The translations under genes were made by a program, and so were the position numbers. From contig NZ_CP126271.1 of assembly GCF_003234655.2 (NCBI RefSeq), forward strand, positions 1,860,001-1,924,000: a DNA stretch of 64,000 bases, read 5' to 3'. A model generated the notes under the pieces. The model did no database searches. It saw only the letters and a list, made by a program, of their open reading frames with translations, and was not told the DNA's origin. Source of the DNA: Curtobacterium sp. MCLR17_007 (GTDB lineage: Bacteria > Actinomycetota > Actinomycetes > Actinomycetales > Microbacteriaceae). Shown here one piece after another: positions 37,590-48,936 of this stretch (the stretch's first letter is position 1; every line of letters begins with the position of its first letter).

Positions 37590-37619
37590 TTGCGGTGACG
37601 TCGAGAATGCCGCTATGGT
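37590..37619 (+). promoter_or_regulatory. Sigma-A-type promoter before a 27-codon ORF
   Basis: TTGCGG (37590-37595) and TATGGT (37614-37619) are separated by 18 nt, in a stretch with lower GC than its surroundings. Confidence 0.5.
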
Positions 37620-37659
37620 TCACACACCTCGTACAAATCGTGCCGAAAGGGGGCCGACC

Positions 37660-37743
37660 ATGATCACCATCATCATCACCACGCAGACGCCGTTCCGTGC
37701 AGTCCGTGGCAGCTTCGGCGCCCCGTTCCGCGGTACCTGCTGA
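37660..37743 (+). CDS. 27-residue peptide of unknown function
   Basis: A very short ORF (MITIIITTQTPFRAVRGSFG and seven more residues, ending in Cys). It has a good ribosome binding site (GAAAGGGGG, 7 nt before the ATG) and a promoter-like sequence 41 nt upstream. The first eight residues are hydrophobic and Thr/Ile-rich; the rest is basic with two similar Phe-Arg or Phe-Gly segments. It could be a secreted or membrane peptide, or a leader for something downstream, where only a sparse 430-nt gap and a 75-residue ORF follow. No known family is recognised. Confidence 0.45.
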   Translation: MITIIITTQTPFRAVRGSFGAPFRGTC

Positions 37744-38173
37744 CGCGGGACGTCCTCGTCCCCATCTCGGCCTCGCGCCGCGGTCGTCGCTGAACTGAGC
37801 GCCCGCGCTGCAGCCGCCAGACCCGGTCATCCGGGCCCGGCATCTCTTCGCTGATCGTGACCCTGGCGGGCTCCGCTCGTCCGGTCGGTCTTGATCGGGT
37901 ACCGCCACCCCGGTTCGTCGGGCTCGTGCGGTTGGGCGGGCTTGTCCGGCTGGTCCGGCGCGGCTGCCTGCGGTTCCCGATCGACGTCGCGCGGAATGCG
38001 CGCGAGGAATGTCGTGCACGACTGGGACGATTCCCGCGTCAGGTCATTCGTCGTTCTCGGCTGCCACCATTCGCGCATTTCCGTGCGAATGCATCGAGCA
38101 GTCCCCACCCGGCCGCGGGTCGCTCCGTCGCGCCGCGCTCCACAACTCCTCCTCGACACGAACGGTGACCACC
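37744..38173. other. Sparse 430-nt region
   Basis: No confident gene. The first 130 nt contain an imperfect hairpin-like stretch (AGACCCGG...CCGGGCCCGG). A minus-strand ORF (37827-38078) is the only candidate and is listed separately. GC content is locally lower around 38020-38100 than in the neighbouring genes. Confidence 0.4.
37827..38078 (-). CDS. Doubtful 83-residue ORF
   Basis: The ORF starts MREWWQPRTTNDLTRESS and has a Pro/Asp/Glu-rich middle (DQPDKPAQPHEPDEPG). By hand count about 78 percent of its codons end in G or C, lower than the confident genes but higher than random frames here. The ATG has only a weak GGAA nearby. It may be a small disordered protein or a chance frame. Confidence 0.25.
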   Translation of the reverse strand: MREWWQPRTTNDLTRESSQSCTTFLARIPRDVDREPQAAAPDQPDKPAQPHEPDEPGWRYPIKTDRTSGARQGHDQRRDAGPG

Positions 38174-38401
38174 ATGTCCACCAAGTCCGTCCTCCGACCG
38201 CCCGACGCGCCCGTCGCCCCCGGCAGGGTCTCGTTGCCCGACCGGGTCGCGCTGCGCGTCGGGATGTCCCTCATCATCTGGAGCCGTCGCACGCGGCGGC
38301 CGCAGATCGACCCCGAGCTGCGTGCGCGGCTCGCTCGCGAACGCGAGCAGCGCGAAGCCGAGTGGGTCATACTCGGCGCCGGCCTGCGCATGTGGCGCTG
38401 A
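38174..38401 (+). CDS. 75-residue basic hypothetical protein
   Basis: A short protein with the segment LPDRVALRVGMSLIIWSRR, a possible amphipathic or membrane-associated helix, followed by a highly charged helix (ARLAREREQREAEW). No known function. Codon use fits the genome well. The ATG at 38174 lies after a weak GGTGACC; longer frames upstream have poor composition. A hairpin (38449-38488) follows and may end the transcript. Confidence 0.6.
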   Translation: MSTKSVLRPPDAPVAPGRVSLPDRVALRVGMSLIIWSRRTRRPQIDPELRARLAREREQREAEWVILGAGLRMWR

Positions 38402-38448
38402 GGCGCGGCGCCCGGCCGCTCGGGCCGCTCGCGGTGTGGTGCCGGGTT

Positions 38449-38488
38449 GATCGCTCCGTGCGGGGATGGTTCCTCGCACGGAGCGATC
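38449..38488. terminator. Perfect 14-bp hairpin
   Basis: GATCGCTCCGTGCG and its exact complement, with a 12-nt loop, 48 nt after the stop of the 75-residue ORF. It lacks a T-run and lies just before the tandem repeats, so it could also be part of the regulatory region of apt. Confidence 0.5.
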
Positions 38489-38496
38489 GTCCCCGC

Positions 38497-38568
38497 ACGA
38501 GCCGCCAATCTCGCACGGTGCGCAGCCGCCAACCTCGCACGGTGCGCAGCCGCCAACCTCGCACGGTG
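38497..38568. repeat. Three 24-nt tandem repeats upstream of apt
   Basis: Units at 38497-38520, 38521-38544 and 38545-38568. The last two are identical (CGCAGCCGCCAACCTCGCAC plus GGTG); the first has three changes. At each unit end, with the following bases, stands the dyad CGCAC-G-GTGCG. The block ends 22 nt before the apt -10 box. Confidence 0.85.
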
Positions 38569-38590
38569 CGAGACGCACGCCGACCGCCCG

Positions 38591-38596
38591 TACGGT
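38591..38596 (+). promoter_or_regulatory. Leaderless -10 box of apt
   Basis: TACGGT ends 6 nt before the ATG at 38603; no ribosome binding site fits in between. Confidence 0.55.
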
Positions 38597-38602
38597 TGTC
38601 CC

Positions 38603-39145
38603 ATGACCGAAACCGCGTCCGATCTCGTCCAGCGCCTCACCACGATCGTCCCCGACTTCCCGAAGCCCGGGATCCTGTTCCGTGACGTGACGCCGGTGTT
38701 CGCGGACGCAGTCGCGTTCGGGCGCGTGTGCGAGGCACTCGCGGCGCCGTTCGCCGTCGGGGGCGGGTTCGCCGCGGTCGCGGGCATCGAGGCACGAGGC
38801 TTCGCACTCGCCGGCGGCATCGCTGCACAGCACCAGGTCGGCGTGCTGACCGTGCGCAAGGCAGGCAAGCTCCCGGGCGAGGTGCTCAGCGAGCAGTACG
38901 CGCTCGAGTACGGCGAGGCCGAGCTCGAACTCCGCCCCGCGCAGCTCCCCGCCGGCACACGGGTGCTCGTCGTCGACGACGTCCTCGCGACGGGCGGCAC
39001 CGGGGCCGCGACCATCACGCTGCTCGAGCGTGCCGGCTACCAGGCCATCGGATTCGCCGCCCTGCTCGAACTCGACGGGCTGCAGGGACGCGAGCGCCTC
39101 GAACCGCGCTTGCCCGTCACCACGCTCGGCGCCGTCCCGGCCTGA
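38603..39145 (+). CDS. apt: Adenine phosphoribosyltransferase
   Basis: A 180-residue cytoplasmic enzyme that turns adenine and PRPP into AMP. The PRPP-binding loop [17 protein letters not shown] is intact, and [15 protein letters not shown] and [15 protein letters not shown] are typical of Apt. The start at 38603 was preferred to the in-frame ATG at 38447 because the extra part would be encoded by the 24-nt repeats and would include the -10 box. It is followed by thrS, which has a separate promoter. In many actinobacteria apt sits between secDF and relA; here it lies about 12 kb upstream of them. Confidence 0.94.
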   Translation: MTETASDLVQRLTTIVPDFPKPGILFRDVTPVFADAVAFGRVCEALAAPFAVGGGFAAVAGIEARGFALAGGIAAQHQVGVLTVRKAGKLPGEVLSEQYALEYGEAELELRPAQLPAGTRVLVVDDVLATGGTGAATITLLERAGYQAIGFAALLELDGLQGRERLEPRLPVTTLGAVPA

Positions 39146-39163
39146 GCGGCCCCGCCCGCCGAC

Positions 39164-39169
39164 TAGCAT
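39164..39169 (+). promoter_or_regulatory. -10 box of thrS
   Basis: TAGCAT lies 38 nt before the GTG at 39202. The short leader holds GAGGAG but has no room for a T-box or attenuator. Confidence 0.55.
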
Positions 39170-39201
39170 TGCCGCACCACCAGAACGAGGAGTCCCACCA
39201 C

Positions 39202-41222
<2,021 letters not shown>

Positions 41223-41223
<1 letters not shown>

Positions 41224-41870
41224 TGGAACTGCCTGGAGGACCCGAGCAGGTCCCCGGGACCGGTCACGTCGACGACGTGGTCGGTCCCGGGACCGCCGGC
41301 ACCGGTTCCAGCGACGACCCGCTGGTGATCCGTGACGCCGCCACCGGCGCCGCGGTGCCGGACGCGTTCCAGCGCCTGTGGAACCCGCACCGGATGGCGT
41401 ACATCGACGCCGGCCGCGAGGGCGAGGGTCGCGGCCACAAGGACGACTGCCCGTTCTGCGAGGCACCGACGAAGTCCGACGAGGACGCCCTGATCGTCGC
41501 CCGCGGCGAGCACGCCTACGTCCTGCTCAACCTGTACCCGTACAACAACGGGCACCTGCTGGTCTGCCCGTACCGCCACATCCCGCTGTACGACGACGCC
41601 TCGCCCGACGAACTCCGCGAGATCGGCGAACTCACCCAGACGGCGATGCGGGTGCTGCGGCAGGTGTCGCACTGCGACGGCTTCAACATCGGCATGAACC
41701 AGGGCGAGGTCGCGGGTGCCGGGGTGGCCGGGCACCTCCACCAGCACATCGTCCCGCGGTGGCAGTCGGACTCGAACTTCTTCCCGATCATCGCCCGCAC
41801 CAAGTCGATGTCCCAGCTGCTCGGCGACACCCGACGGCTCGTCGCCGAGGGTTGGCCGACGAGCGACTGA
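41223..41870 (+). CDS. HIT family hydrolase (AP4A phosphorylase-like)
   Basis: A 215-residue nucleotide hydrolase or transferase. The histidine triad is [18 protein letters not shown] upstream is the zinc-binding segment of this subgroup, and [19 protein letters not shown] is strongly conserved. The first 45 residues are a Gly/Pro/Asp-rich extension. The start overlaps the thrS stop. Diadenosine polyphosphates made as by-products of tRNA synthetases are plausible substrates, which would fit the coupling. Confidence 0.9.
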
Positions 41871-41898
41871 TCGCGGAGCGCGGTGCCGGGTCGCGCAC

Positions 41899-41904
41899 TA
41901 GGAT
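41899..41904 (+). promoter_or_regulatory. -10 box of pdxST
   Basis: TAGGAT lies 10 nt before the ATG at 41915, so the leader would be only a few nucleotides long. The box includes the alternative start ATG at 41903, which argues against that start. Confidence 0.5.
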
Positions 41905-41914
41905 GGACGGCATC

Positions 41915-42841
41915 ATGAGCGACAGCAGCAGCACCCCCGACACCAGCACCAACGGCACCTCGATCACCGGCTCGTCCCGGGTCAAGCGCGGCCTGGCGGA
42001 GATGCTCAAGGGCGGCGTGATCATGGACGTCGTCGACGCCGAGCAGGCCCGCATCGCGGAAGAAGCCGGCGCGACCGCGGTCATGGCCCTCGAGCGTGTC
42101 CCCGCCGACATCCGCGCCCAGGGTGGCGTCGCCCGCATGTCCGACCCGTCGATGATCGAGGAGATCATCGCAGCCGTGTCGATCCCGGTCATGGCCAAGG
42201 CCCGCATCGGGCACTTCGTCGAGGCCCAGGTGCTGCAGGAGCTCGGCGTCGACTACATCGACGAGTCCGAGGTGCTCTCGCCCGCCGACTACGTCAACCA
42301 CATCGACAAGTGGAACTTCACCACGCCCTTCGTCTGCGGTGCGACGAACCTCGGCGAAGCGCTCCGTCGCATCACCGAGGGCGCGGCCATGATCCGCTCC
42401 AAGGGTGAAGCGGGCACCGGTGACGTGTCCGAGGCGACCAAGCACATCCGCACCATCACGAAGGAGATCGCGGCGCTCCGCAACCTCCGTCCCGACGAGC
42501 TCTACGTCGCGGCGAAGGAACTGCAGGCCCCGATCGACGTCGTGCAGGAAGTCGCCCAGTCCGGAAAGCTCCCCGTCGTGCTCTTCACCGCCGGCGGTGT
42601 GGCCACCCCGGCTGACGCCGCGATGATGATGCAGCTCGGCGCCGACGGCGTGTTCGTCGGTTCCGGCATCTTCAAGTCCGGTGACCCGGCCGCCCGCGCC
42701 GCCGCGATCGTCAAGGCCGTGACCTTCCACGACGACCCCAAGGTCATCGCCGAGGTGTCCCGTGGGCTGGGCGAGGCGATGGTCGGCATCAACGTCGCCG
42801 ACGTCCCCGCACCGCACCGCCTCGCCGAGCGTGGCTGGTAA
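41915..42841 (+). CDS. pdxS: Pyridoxal 5'-phosphate synthase subunit PdxS
   Basis: A 308-residue TIM-barrel synthase that makes PLP from ribose-5-phosphate, glyceraldehyde-3-phosphate and ammonia from Pdx[22 protein letters not shown] and [19 protein letters not shown] are family signatures, and the two catalytic lysines lie in AKARIGHF and [10 protein letters not shown]. The first 20 residues are Ser/Thr-rich and poorly conserved. Its last codons overlap the start of pdxT by 11 nt, which couples the two subunits. Confidence 0.97.
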   Translation: MSDSSSTPDTSTNGTSITGSSRVKRGLAEMLKGGVIMDVVDAEQARIAEEAGATAVMALERVPADIRAQGGVARMSDPSMIEEIIAAVSIPVMAKARIGHFVEAQVLQELGVDYIDESEVLSPADYVNHIDKWNFTTPFVCGATNLGEALRRITEGAAMIRSKGEAGTGDVSEATKHIRTITKEIAALRNLRPDELYVAAKELQAPIDVVQEVAQSGKLPVVLFTAGGVATPADAAMMMQLGADGVFVGSGIFKSGDPAARAAAIVKAVTFHDDPKVIAEVSRGLGEAMVGINVADVPAPHRLAERGW

Positions 42842-43442
42842 CCACACCGGCGGCACCGCCCCGCGGATCGGGGTCCTGGCGCTGCAGGGGGACTTCCGCG
42901 AGCACATCGCGTCGCTGACCGCACTCGGTGCCGACGTCGTCCCGTTGCGCCGCCCGGAAGAGATCGCCACGCTGCACGGCGTCGTGATCCCCGGTGGCGA
43001 GTCGGGCGTGATGGACAAGCTGTCGCGGGCGTTCGGCGTCGCCGAGCCCCTGTCCGAGGCCATCCGGGCGGGACTGCCGACCTACGGCACGTGTGCGGGC
43101 ATGATCATGCTGAGCGACCGGATCACGAACGCCATCGGCGGGCAGCAGACCCTCGGTGTCCTCGACACCACGGTCCGGCGCAACGCGTTCGGCAGTCAGA
43201 ACGACTCGTTCGAGACGGACATCCCGATGCCCGACCTGGGCGACGCCCCGGTCCACGCGGTCTTCATCCGCGCGCCCGTGGTCGAGCAACACGGCGCGGG
43301 CGTCCACGTGCTCGGGGCCCTGGCCGACGGGCAGGTCGTCGCGGTGCAGCAGGACAACGTCATCGCCAGCGCCTTCCACCCCGAGGTGGCGGGCGAGGAC
43401 CGGTTCCACCGCCGGTTCCTCGGCCTCGTCCACAGCGCCTGA
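42831..43442 (+). CDS. pdxT: Pyridoxal 5'-phosphate synthase glutaminase PdxT
   Basis: A 203-residue class I glutamine amidotransferase. The nucleophile is in [10 protein letters not shown], the His-Glu pair in FHPEV, and [11 protein letters not shown] is also typical. The GTG at 42831 lies inside the end of pdxS; no start further down would keep the domain complete. It delivers ammonia to PdxS. Confidence 0.95.
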   Translation: MAGNHTGGTAPRIGVLALQGDFREHIASLTALGADVVPLRRPEEIATLHGVVIPGGESGVMDKLSRAFGVAEPLSEAIRAGLPTYGTCAGMIMLSDRITNAIGGQQTLGVLDTTVRRNAFGSQNDSFETDIPMPDLGDAPVHAVFIRAPVVEQHGAGVHVLGALADGQVVAVQQDNVIASAFHPEVAGEDRFHRRFLGLVHSA

Positions 43443-43500
43443 GGCGCAACCACCTGTCCACAGCCCCTGCGCGCCGGGCGCGTACCGGGCCTCCTGTCAG

Positions 43501-43506
43501 TACACT
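43501..43506 (+). promoter_or_regulatory. -10 box of the yebC-ruvCAB unit
   Basis: TACACT lies 39 nt before the GTG of yebC at 43540; the leader contains AAGGAGAA. Confidence 0.55.
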
Positions 43507-43539
43507 GACCGGGACGTTCCGCAAGACGCAAGGAGAACC

Positions 43540-44304
43540 GTGTCCGGGCATTCCAAGTGGGCAACGACGAAGCACAAGAAGGCCGTCATCGACGGTCGTC
43601 GTGCCAAGTCGTTCGCCAAGCTCATCAAGAACATCGAGGTCGCGGCCAAGATGGGTGGCGCCGACATGTCGGGCAACCCGACCCTGGTCGACGCCGTCCA
43701 GAAGGCCAAGAAGACCTCGGTGCCGAACGACAACATCGACCGTGCGATCAAGCGCGGTGCCGGTCTGACCGGTGAGTCGATCGAGTACACGACCATCATG
43801 TACGAGGGCTACGCGGCCAACGGCGTCGCGATGCTGATCGAGTGCCTCACCGACAACAAGAACCGTGCCGCGGCCGAAGTCCGCACGGCGATGTCGCGCA
43901 ACGGCGGCACCATGGCCGACCCGGGCAGCGTCGCGTACAACTTCGCGCGCAAGGGCGTCATCTCGGTGACCAAGGTCGACGGCCTGTCCGAGGACGACGT
44001 CATGACGGCGGTGCTCGACGCCGGTGTCGAAGACGTCATCGACCAGGGCGGCGGCTTCGAGGTCATCACCGACGCGTCCGACCTGGTGTCGGCGCGCACG
44101 GCGCTGCAGGACGCCGGCATCGACTACGACTCCGCCGACGCCGAGTTCGTCCCCGGGCTCAAGGTCCCGGTCGACGCCGAGACCGCCCGCAAGGTCTTCC
44201 GCCTCATCGACGCGCTCGAGGACAGCGACGACGTGCAGAACGTGTACGCCAACTTCGACATCCCCGCCGACGTCCAGGCCGAGCTCGACGAGGACGAGGA
44301 CTAG
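43540..44304 (+). CDS. yebC: YebC/PmpR family protein
   Basis: A 254-residue member of the YebC (TACO1) family, which binds DNA or acts on ribosomes during translation of difficult sequences. [20 protein letters not shown] is the conserved N-terminus, and [20 protein letters not shown] the centre. The GTG start has AAGGAGA 6 nt upstream. It is followed after 6 nt by ruvC, the usual arrangement in bacteria. Confidence 0.95.
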   Translation: MSGHSKWATTKHKKAVIDGRRAKSFAKLIKNIEVAAKMGGADMSGNPTLVDAVQKAKKTSVPNDNIDRAIKRGAGLTGESIEYTTIMYEGYAANGVAMLIECLTDNKNRAAAEVRTAMSRNGGTMADPGSVAYNFARKGVISVTKVDGLSEDDVMTAVLDAGVEDVIDQGGGFEVITDASDLVSARTALQDAGIDYDSADAEFVPGLKVPVDAETARKVFRLIDALEDSDDVQNVYANFDIPADVQAELDEDED

Positions 44305-44310
44305 GCCCAC

Positions 44311-44970
44311 ATGCTCCGCGTGCTCGGGGTCGATCCCGGGCTCACCCGGTGCGGTGTCGGTGTGGTCGAGGTCACACCGGACCGCCGCGCCCGGTTGGTG
44401 CACGTCACCGTCGTGCGCACGCCGTCGGACATGGCCCTCGAGCAGCGTCTCGTGCTCATCGCCAGCGGCATCGCCGAGCAGATCGAAGAGCACCGTCCCG
44501 ATGCCGTCGCCGTCGAGCGGGTGTTCGCGCAGGCCAACGTCCGGACGGTGATGGGGACGGCCCAGGCCTCTGGCCTGGCGCTGCACGCCGCGGCGTCGCG
44601 GGGCATCCCGGTCGGGCTGCACACCCCGTCGGAGGTCAAGGCGGCGGTGACCGGGTATGGCAACGCCGACAAGAAACAGGTCCAGTCCATGATCGCCCGG
44701 ATCCTCGGTCTCACCGAGGCACCGAAGCCGGCCGACGCCGCCGACGCACTCGCGTTGGCCGTGTGCCACGCCTGGAGGCTCGGTGCACCCGACGCCGTCG
44801 GCGTCAGTTCGGCGGTCCTGACGCCGGCCCAGCGAGCGTGGCGTGACGCCCAGGCCGGCACGGGCGGGCGGACGGCTTCCTCACCGCTCGCCCGGGCCGC
44901 GGCGGGAGCGGCCGCCGCGCAGCGCGGCGCGTCCGGCTCGTCGGCCGGTGCCCGTAGGCTCGGAGGATGA
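44311..44970 (+). CDS. ruvC: Holliday junction endonuclease RuvC
   Basis: A 219-residue resolvase. The first active-site Asp is in [10 protein letters not shown], the Glu in VAVERVF, and the C-terminal acidic pair in [12 protein letters not shown]. The last 40 residues are an Ala/Gly-rich tail ([20 protein letters not shown]) beyond the catalytic fold. The stop overlaps the ATG of ruvA. Confidence 0.96.
   Translation: MLRVLGVDPGLTRCGVGVVEVTPDRRARLVHVTVVRTPSDMALEQRLVLIASGIAEQIEEHRPDAVAVERVFAQANVRTVMGTAQASGLALHAAASRGIPVGLHTPSEVKAAVTGYGNADKKQVQSMIARILGLTEAPKPADAADALALAVCHAWRLGAPDAVGVSSAVLTPAQRAWRDAQAGTGGRTASSPLARAAAGAAAAQRGASGSSAGARRLGG
44955..44960 (+). promoter_or_regulatory. Possible internal -10 box before ruvA
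   Basis: TAGGCT ends 6 nt before the ruvA ATG at 44967, within the end of ruvC. It could give a leaderless ruvAB message, but CGGAGG in the same spot may simply be a binding site. Confidence 0.35.
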
Positions 44971-45587
44971 TCGCGAGTCTCCGGGGCACCTGCATCGACG
45001 TCGCCGGATCGGCGGTCGTGATCGAGGTCGGCGGCGTCGGCTACCTGGTCACCGTCACCCCGGCGCACGCCCTCACGATGCGCCTCGGCTCCGAGGTCTT
45101 CGTGCGCACGGCCATGATCGTGCGCGAGGACGAACACCTGCTGTTCGGGTTCGAGTCGACCGACGCGCTGCGTGTCTTCGACCTGCTCCGCAGCGTGTCC
45201 GGCGTCGGTCCCAAGTCGGCGCTCGGCGTCCTCGGCGCGATGGACCCCGCCCAGATCGCGAACGCCGTCGCGAACGACGACGACGCGGCGTTCCGCAAGG
45301 TGTCCGGCATCGGTCCAAAGACCGCCAAGCTCATCAACGTCGCGCTCTCCGGCAAGCTCGCCGCGTTCGAGACCCCGACGGCCGCCCCCGGAGCCCGCAG
45401 CGTGACCGCGCACCCGGCGTCCGAGGACGTCGTCATCGCGCTCATCGGGTTGGGATGGCGCGAGGACGCGGCGCGCAGCGCCGTCGAGGACACCATCGCG
45501 AGCGAGCCCGGTGTCGCCGCGATGGGCACCCAGGCGCTGCTCCGCGCCGCGCTCGGCGCCCTCCGCCCCACCGGTGCCGGCCGGTGA
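44967..45587 (+). CDS. ruvA: Holliday junction helicase subunit RuvA
   Basis: A 206-residue protein that binds four-way junctions and loads RuvB. It has the N-terminal OB-fold ([20 protein letters not shown]), helix-hairpin-helix motifs ([15 protein letters not shown] and [12 protein letters not shown]) and the RuvB-contacting C-terminal domain. The ATG overlaps the ruvC stop, and its own stop overlaps the GTG of ruvB. Confidence 0.96.
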   Translation: MIASLRGTCIDVAGSAVVIEVGGVGYLVTVTPAHALTMRLGSEVFVRTAMIVREDEHLLFGFESTDALRVFDLLRSVSGVGPKSALGVLGAMDPAQIANAVANDDDAAFRKVSGIGPKTAKLINVALSGKLAAFETPTAAPGARSVTAHPASEDVVIALIGLGWREDAARSAVEDTIASEPGVAAMGTQALLRAALGALRPTGAGR

Positions 45588-46627
45588 GCGGCATCACGGC
45601 GGCCGACGCCCAGTCTCCCGAGGAACTCGCCTTCGAGGGTGCCCTCCGCCCGAAGTCACTGGCCGAGTTCGTCGGCCAGCGCAAGGTCCGCGGACAGCTC
45701 GACCTGCTGCTCAAGGCCGCCGCGATGCAGGACCGCACCCCGGACCACATCCTGATGGCGGGTCCTCCCGGACTCGGCAAGACCACGCTGGCGATGATCG
45801 TCGCGCACGAGTCCGGCCGTCCCCTCCGCATGTCGAGCGGACCGGCGATCCAGCACGCGGGGGACCTGGCGGCCGTGCTGTCCTCGCTCATGCCCGGCGA
45901 AGTGCTGTTCATCGACGAGATCCACCGCATGGCCCGGTCGGCAGAAGAGATGCTGTACCTGGCGATGGAGGACTTCCGGATCGACGTCATGGTCGGCAAG
46001 GGCGCCGGAGCGACCAGCATCCCGCTCGACCTCGCACCGTTCACGCTCGTCGGCGCCACCACCCGGGCCGGCCTGCTGCCGAACCCCCTGCGGGACCGGT
46101 TCGGGTTCACCGCCCACCTCGAGTTCTACGAACGGGACGAACTCGAGCAGGTCCTCATCCGCGCGGCCCACCTGCTCGAGCTCGACTTCGACCGCTTCGC
46201 CCTGCGCGAGATCGCCGGGCGTTCCCGGGGGACCCCCCGCATCGCGAACCGACTCCTGCGCCGCGTGCGCGACTTCGCCCTCGTGCACGGCACCCGCGAC
46301 GGCATGGCGGCGGTCCAGGGCGCTCTCGAGCTGTACGACGTCGACGAGTACGGCCTCGACCGGCTCGACCGCGCCGTGCTCGAGACCATGCTGACCCGCT
46401 TCGACGGCGGCCCGGTCGGGCTCAACACGCTCGCTGTCTCGGTCGGCGAAGAAGCCGAGACGATCGAGTCGGTCGTCGAGCCCTTCCTGGTGCGCATCGG
46501 CCTGGTGACACGGACCCCGCGGGGCCGGATCGCCACGCCGGCCGCCTGGCGTCACCTGGGTCTCGCGCCGGGCGCCGCGGGTGTCGGACCGCAACCGGGC
46601 CTCTTCGACGACGACCAACCCGACTGA
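45584..46627 (+). CDS. ruvB: Holliday junction helicase motor RuvB
   Basis: A 347-residue AAA+ ATPase that drives branch migration. Walker A is GPPGLGKTT, Walker [10 protein letters not shown], sensor 1 VGATTRAG, and the C-terminal winged helix includes [13 protein letters not shown]. The GTG at 45584 sits in a GTGA overlap with ruvA. Confidence 0.97.
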   Translation: MSGITAADAQSPEELAFEGALRPKSLAEFVGQRKVRGQLDLLLKAAAMQDRTPDHILMAGPPGLGKTTLAMIVAHESGRPLRMSSGPAIQHAGDLAAVLSSLMPGEVLFIDEIHRMARSAEEMLYLAMEDFRIDVMVGKGAGATSIPLDLAPFTLVGATTRAGLLPNPLRDRFGFTAHLEFYERDELEQVLIRAAHLLELDFDRFALREIAGRSRGTPRIANRLLRRVRDFALVHGTRDGMAAVQGALELYDVDEYGLDRLDRAVLETMLTRFDGGPVGLNTLAVSVGEEAETIESVVEPFLVRIGLVTRTPRGRIATPAAWRHLGLAPGAAGVGPQPGLFDDDQPD

Positions 46628-46651
46628 GCCGCCAGCCACAGCCACGTGCCC

Positions 46652-46657
46652 TAGACT
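46652..46657 (+). promoter_or_regulatory. -10 box of yajC-secDF
   Basis: TAGACT lies 42 nt before the ATG of yajC; the leader has AGAGAAGG. Confidence 0.5.
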
Positions 46658-46699
46658 GCTACGGCCCGAAACCGAAATACCAGAGAAGGCATCGCAATC

Positions 46700-47104
46700 A
46701 TGGGTCAAGAAGTCATCCTCATCGTCATCGTCGTGGCGTTCGCGGCCTTCATGTTCTACAACAGCCGCAAGCGCAAGAAGCAGCAGGGCGAGCTCGCCAC
46801 CAAGATGGTGCCGGGTGCTCGCGTGATGCTGTCCTTCGGTCTCTACGGCACGCTCCTGTCGGTCGACGACGAGAAGGTCACCGCCGACGTCGAGATCGCC
46901 CCCGGCACCATCGTGACCGTGCACCGTCAGACGCTCTCGCGGGTCGTCGATGACAGCGCGTCCGACATCGAGACGACCGCGACGCCGGAGGACGAGGCCA
47001 AGCCCGTCGCCGAGCCTCGTGCCGTCACCGAACTCAACGGTGAGCCCGTCTACGGCGAGCGTGCCGACGAGGCCGAGCAGACGAAGCGCAAGACCGAGGA
47101 CTGA
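46700..47104 (+). CDS. yajC: Preprotein translocase accessory subunit YajC
   Basis: A 134-residue protein with one N-terminal membrane helix (VILIVIVVAFAAFMFYNSRK) and the conserved MVPGARVMLSFGLYGTLLSV. The C-terminal third is acidic and disordered. It precedes secD and secF, with which it forms the SecDF-YajC complex that helps protein export. Confidence 0.92.
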   Translation: MGQEVILIVIVVAFAAFMFYNSRKRKKQQGELATKMVPGARVMLSFGLYGTLLSVDDEKVTADVEIAPGTIVTVHRQTLSRVVDDSASDIETTATPEDEAKPVAEPRAVTELNGEPVYGERADEAEQTKRKTED

Positions 47105-47199
47105 ACCACCGGGCCGCCGGGACACGACCGTGACCTGGCGGTGACACCGCTTCGACCGGCGTGCGCGCGGGTCGAACTGACAGAAAGACGAGACGACCG

Positions 47200-48936
47200 G
47201 TGGCACGACCGACCCCCGTCAAGAAAGCGCTGCGCTCGCTCACCTGGTTGGTGATCATCATGGCGGTCCTGGCCGGCCTCAACACGGCGGCCTCGATCCT
47301 CGCCAGCACCACCAAGGACACCACGGGCAAGTGGTTCGCCGGGGCCAGCTGGGTCCCCGAACTCGCACTCGACCTGCAGGGCGGCACGCAGCTGACCCTG
47401 GCGGCGCAGAGCACCGACGGCGACTCGGTCACCTCGGAGCAGCTCAAGCAGGCGGTGGACATCATCCGGCAGCGCATCGACGCGACCGGTGTGTCTGAGT
47501 CCGAGATCAACACGCAGGGTGCGAACAACATCGTCGTGTCCATCCCGGGCAAGCCCGACCGGCAGACGATCTCACGCATCGAAGCCGCCGCGAAGCTCAC
47601 GTTCCGCCCCGTGCTCTACACCGAGGCGGCGACGGACACCGCCGTCGGCGGCAAGGCCGGTTCCACGGCGTCCCCGACGCCGTACTCGCCGCCCGCGTCC
47701 CTGCCGGCGTCGCCGACCGCGAAGCCGACGAACGCGAGTGACCTCAACTGGGCCTCGCCGCGGCTGCAGGACCTCTACACGAACTACAACTGCAAGGCGC
47801 CGGACGACGTCACCGCCGCTCCGGACGACCAGCCCCTGGTCACGTGCGACCAGGACGGCACCTCGAAGTTCATCCTCGGGCCGGTCGAGGTCTCCGGTGC
47901 GGACATCAGCAACGCCACATCGGGCCTCGCGACCTCGTCGCAGGGCACCACGACCGGCGAGTGGGCCGTCAACCTGACGTTCAACGGCGCCGGCACCAAG
48001 GACTTCAGCACGGTCACCAACCGTCTGGTCAAGCTCCAGCAGCCGCAGAACCAGTTCGCGATCGTGCTCGACGGCAACGTCATCACCGCGCCGACCACGA
48101 ACAGCGCGATCACCAACGGCAAGGCCCAGATCAGCGGGTCGTTCACGGCCGAGTCGGCGAAGACCCTCGCCGACCAGCTGAAGTACGGTGCCCTGCCGAT
48201 CAACTTCAAGGTGCAGTCGAACGAGAACATCTCCGCGACGCTCGGCACCGCTCAGCTGATCGGCGGCCTCGTCGCCGGCCTGATCGGCCTGATCCTGGTG
48301 ATCATCTACTCGATCATCCAGTACCGCGCGCTGGCCTTCGTCACGGTCCTCTCGCTCGGCGTCGCCGCGGCGCTGACCTACCTAGTGATCGCGATCATGT
48401 CGTGGCGGGTCGACTACCGCCTGTCGTTGGCGGGTGTAGCGGGGTTGATCGTCGCGATCGGCATCACGGCGGACTCGTTCATCGTCTACTTCGAGCGCAT
48501 CCGCGACGAGCTCCGCGAGGGCCGTGCCCTCGAAGGAGCCGTCGAGTCGGGGTGGCGCCGTGCGTTCCGGACGATCATCGCCTCCGACTCGATCAACTTC
48601 CTCGCGGCGATCGTGCTGTACATCCTGGCCGTCAGCGACGTGAAGGGCTTCGCGTTCACGCTGCTGCTCACGACGCTCATCGACATCGTGGTCGTGATCC
48701 TCTTCACCCACCCGATGCTCCAGCTCATCTCGCGCCGTCGCTTCTTCAACGAGGGACACCGCTTCTCCGGGCTCGATCCGTCGGCCCTCGGCGCGGTCTA
48801 CCGCGGTCGTGCGCAGTTCCGAGCACCCATCGTCGACGGCAAGCGCCAGCGCAGTGCCGGTGAGGCACAGCGTCGACAGACCATCGCCGAGCGCAAGGCC
48901 GGCACCGGCGAGACGCCGGACGGGAAGGACAGCTGA
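47200..48936 (+). CDS. secD: Protein translocase subunit SecD
   Basis: A 578-residue membrane protein of the RND-like SecD family. Helix 1 is followed by LALDLQGGTQLTL, the hallmark near the N-terminus. A large periplasmic-type domain contains a Ser/Pro/Thr-rich insert (residues about 155-185), and five helices follow. GTG at 47200 after AAAGACGAG; the frame extends to 47161 but without signals. The stop overlaps the ATG of secF. Confidence 0.96.
   Translation: MARPTPVKKALRSLTWLVIIMAVLAGLNTAASILASTTKDTTGKWFAGASWVPELALDLQGGTQLTLAAQSTDGDSVTSEQLKQAVDIIRQRIDATGVSESEINTQGANNIVVSIPGKPDRQTISRIEAAAKLTFRPVLYTEAATDTAVGGKAGSTASPTPYSPPASLPASPTAKPTNASDLNWASPRLQDLYTNYNCKAPDDVTAAPDDQPLVTCDQDGTSKFILGPVEVSGADISNATSGLATSSQGTTTGEWAVNLTFNGAGTKDFSTVTNRLVKLQQPQNQFAIVLDGNVITAPTTNSAITNGKAQISGSFTAESAKTLADQLKYGALPINFKVQSNENISATLGTAQLIGGLVAGLIGLILVIIYSIIQYRALAFVTVLSLGVAAALTYLVIAIMSWRVDYRLSLAGVAGLIVAIGITADSFIVYFERIRDELREGRALEGAVESGWRRAFRTIIASDSINFLAAIVLYILAVSDVKGFAFTLLLTTLIDIVVVILFTHPMLQLISRRRFFNEGHRFSGLDPSALGAVYRGRAQFRAPIVDGKRQRSAGEAQRRQTIAERKAGTGETPDGKDS

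Noticed and set aside
38497..38568. CRISPR array
   Set aside because: The 24-nt units are directly adjacent without spacers, only three occur, and no cas genes are nearby.
38447..38602. Longer apt start at 38447
   Set aside because: The extension would be encoded by the tandem repeats (NLARCAAA repeats) and contain the -10 box; the conserved Apt N-terminus begins after 38603.
41903..41914. pdxS start at 41903
   Set aside because: This ATG lies within the TAGGAT -10 box; the start at 41915 is downstream of it.
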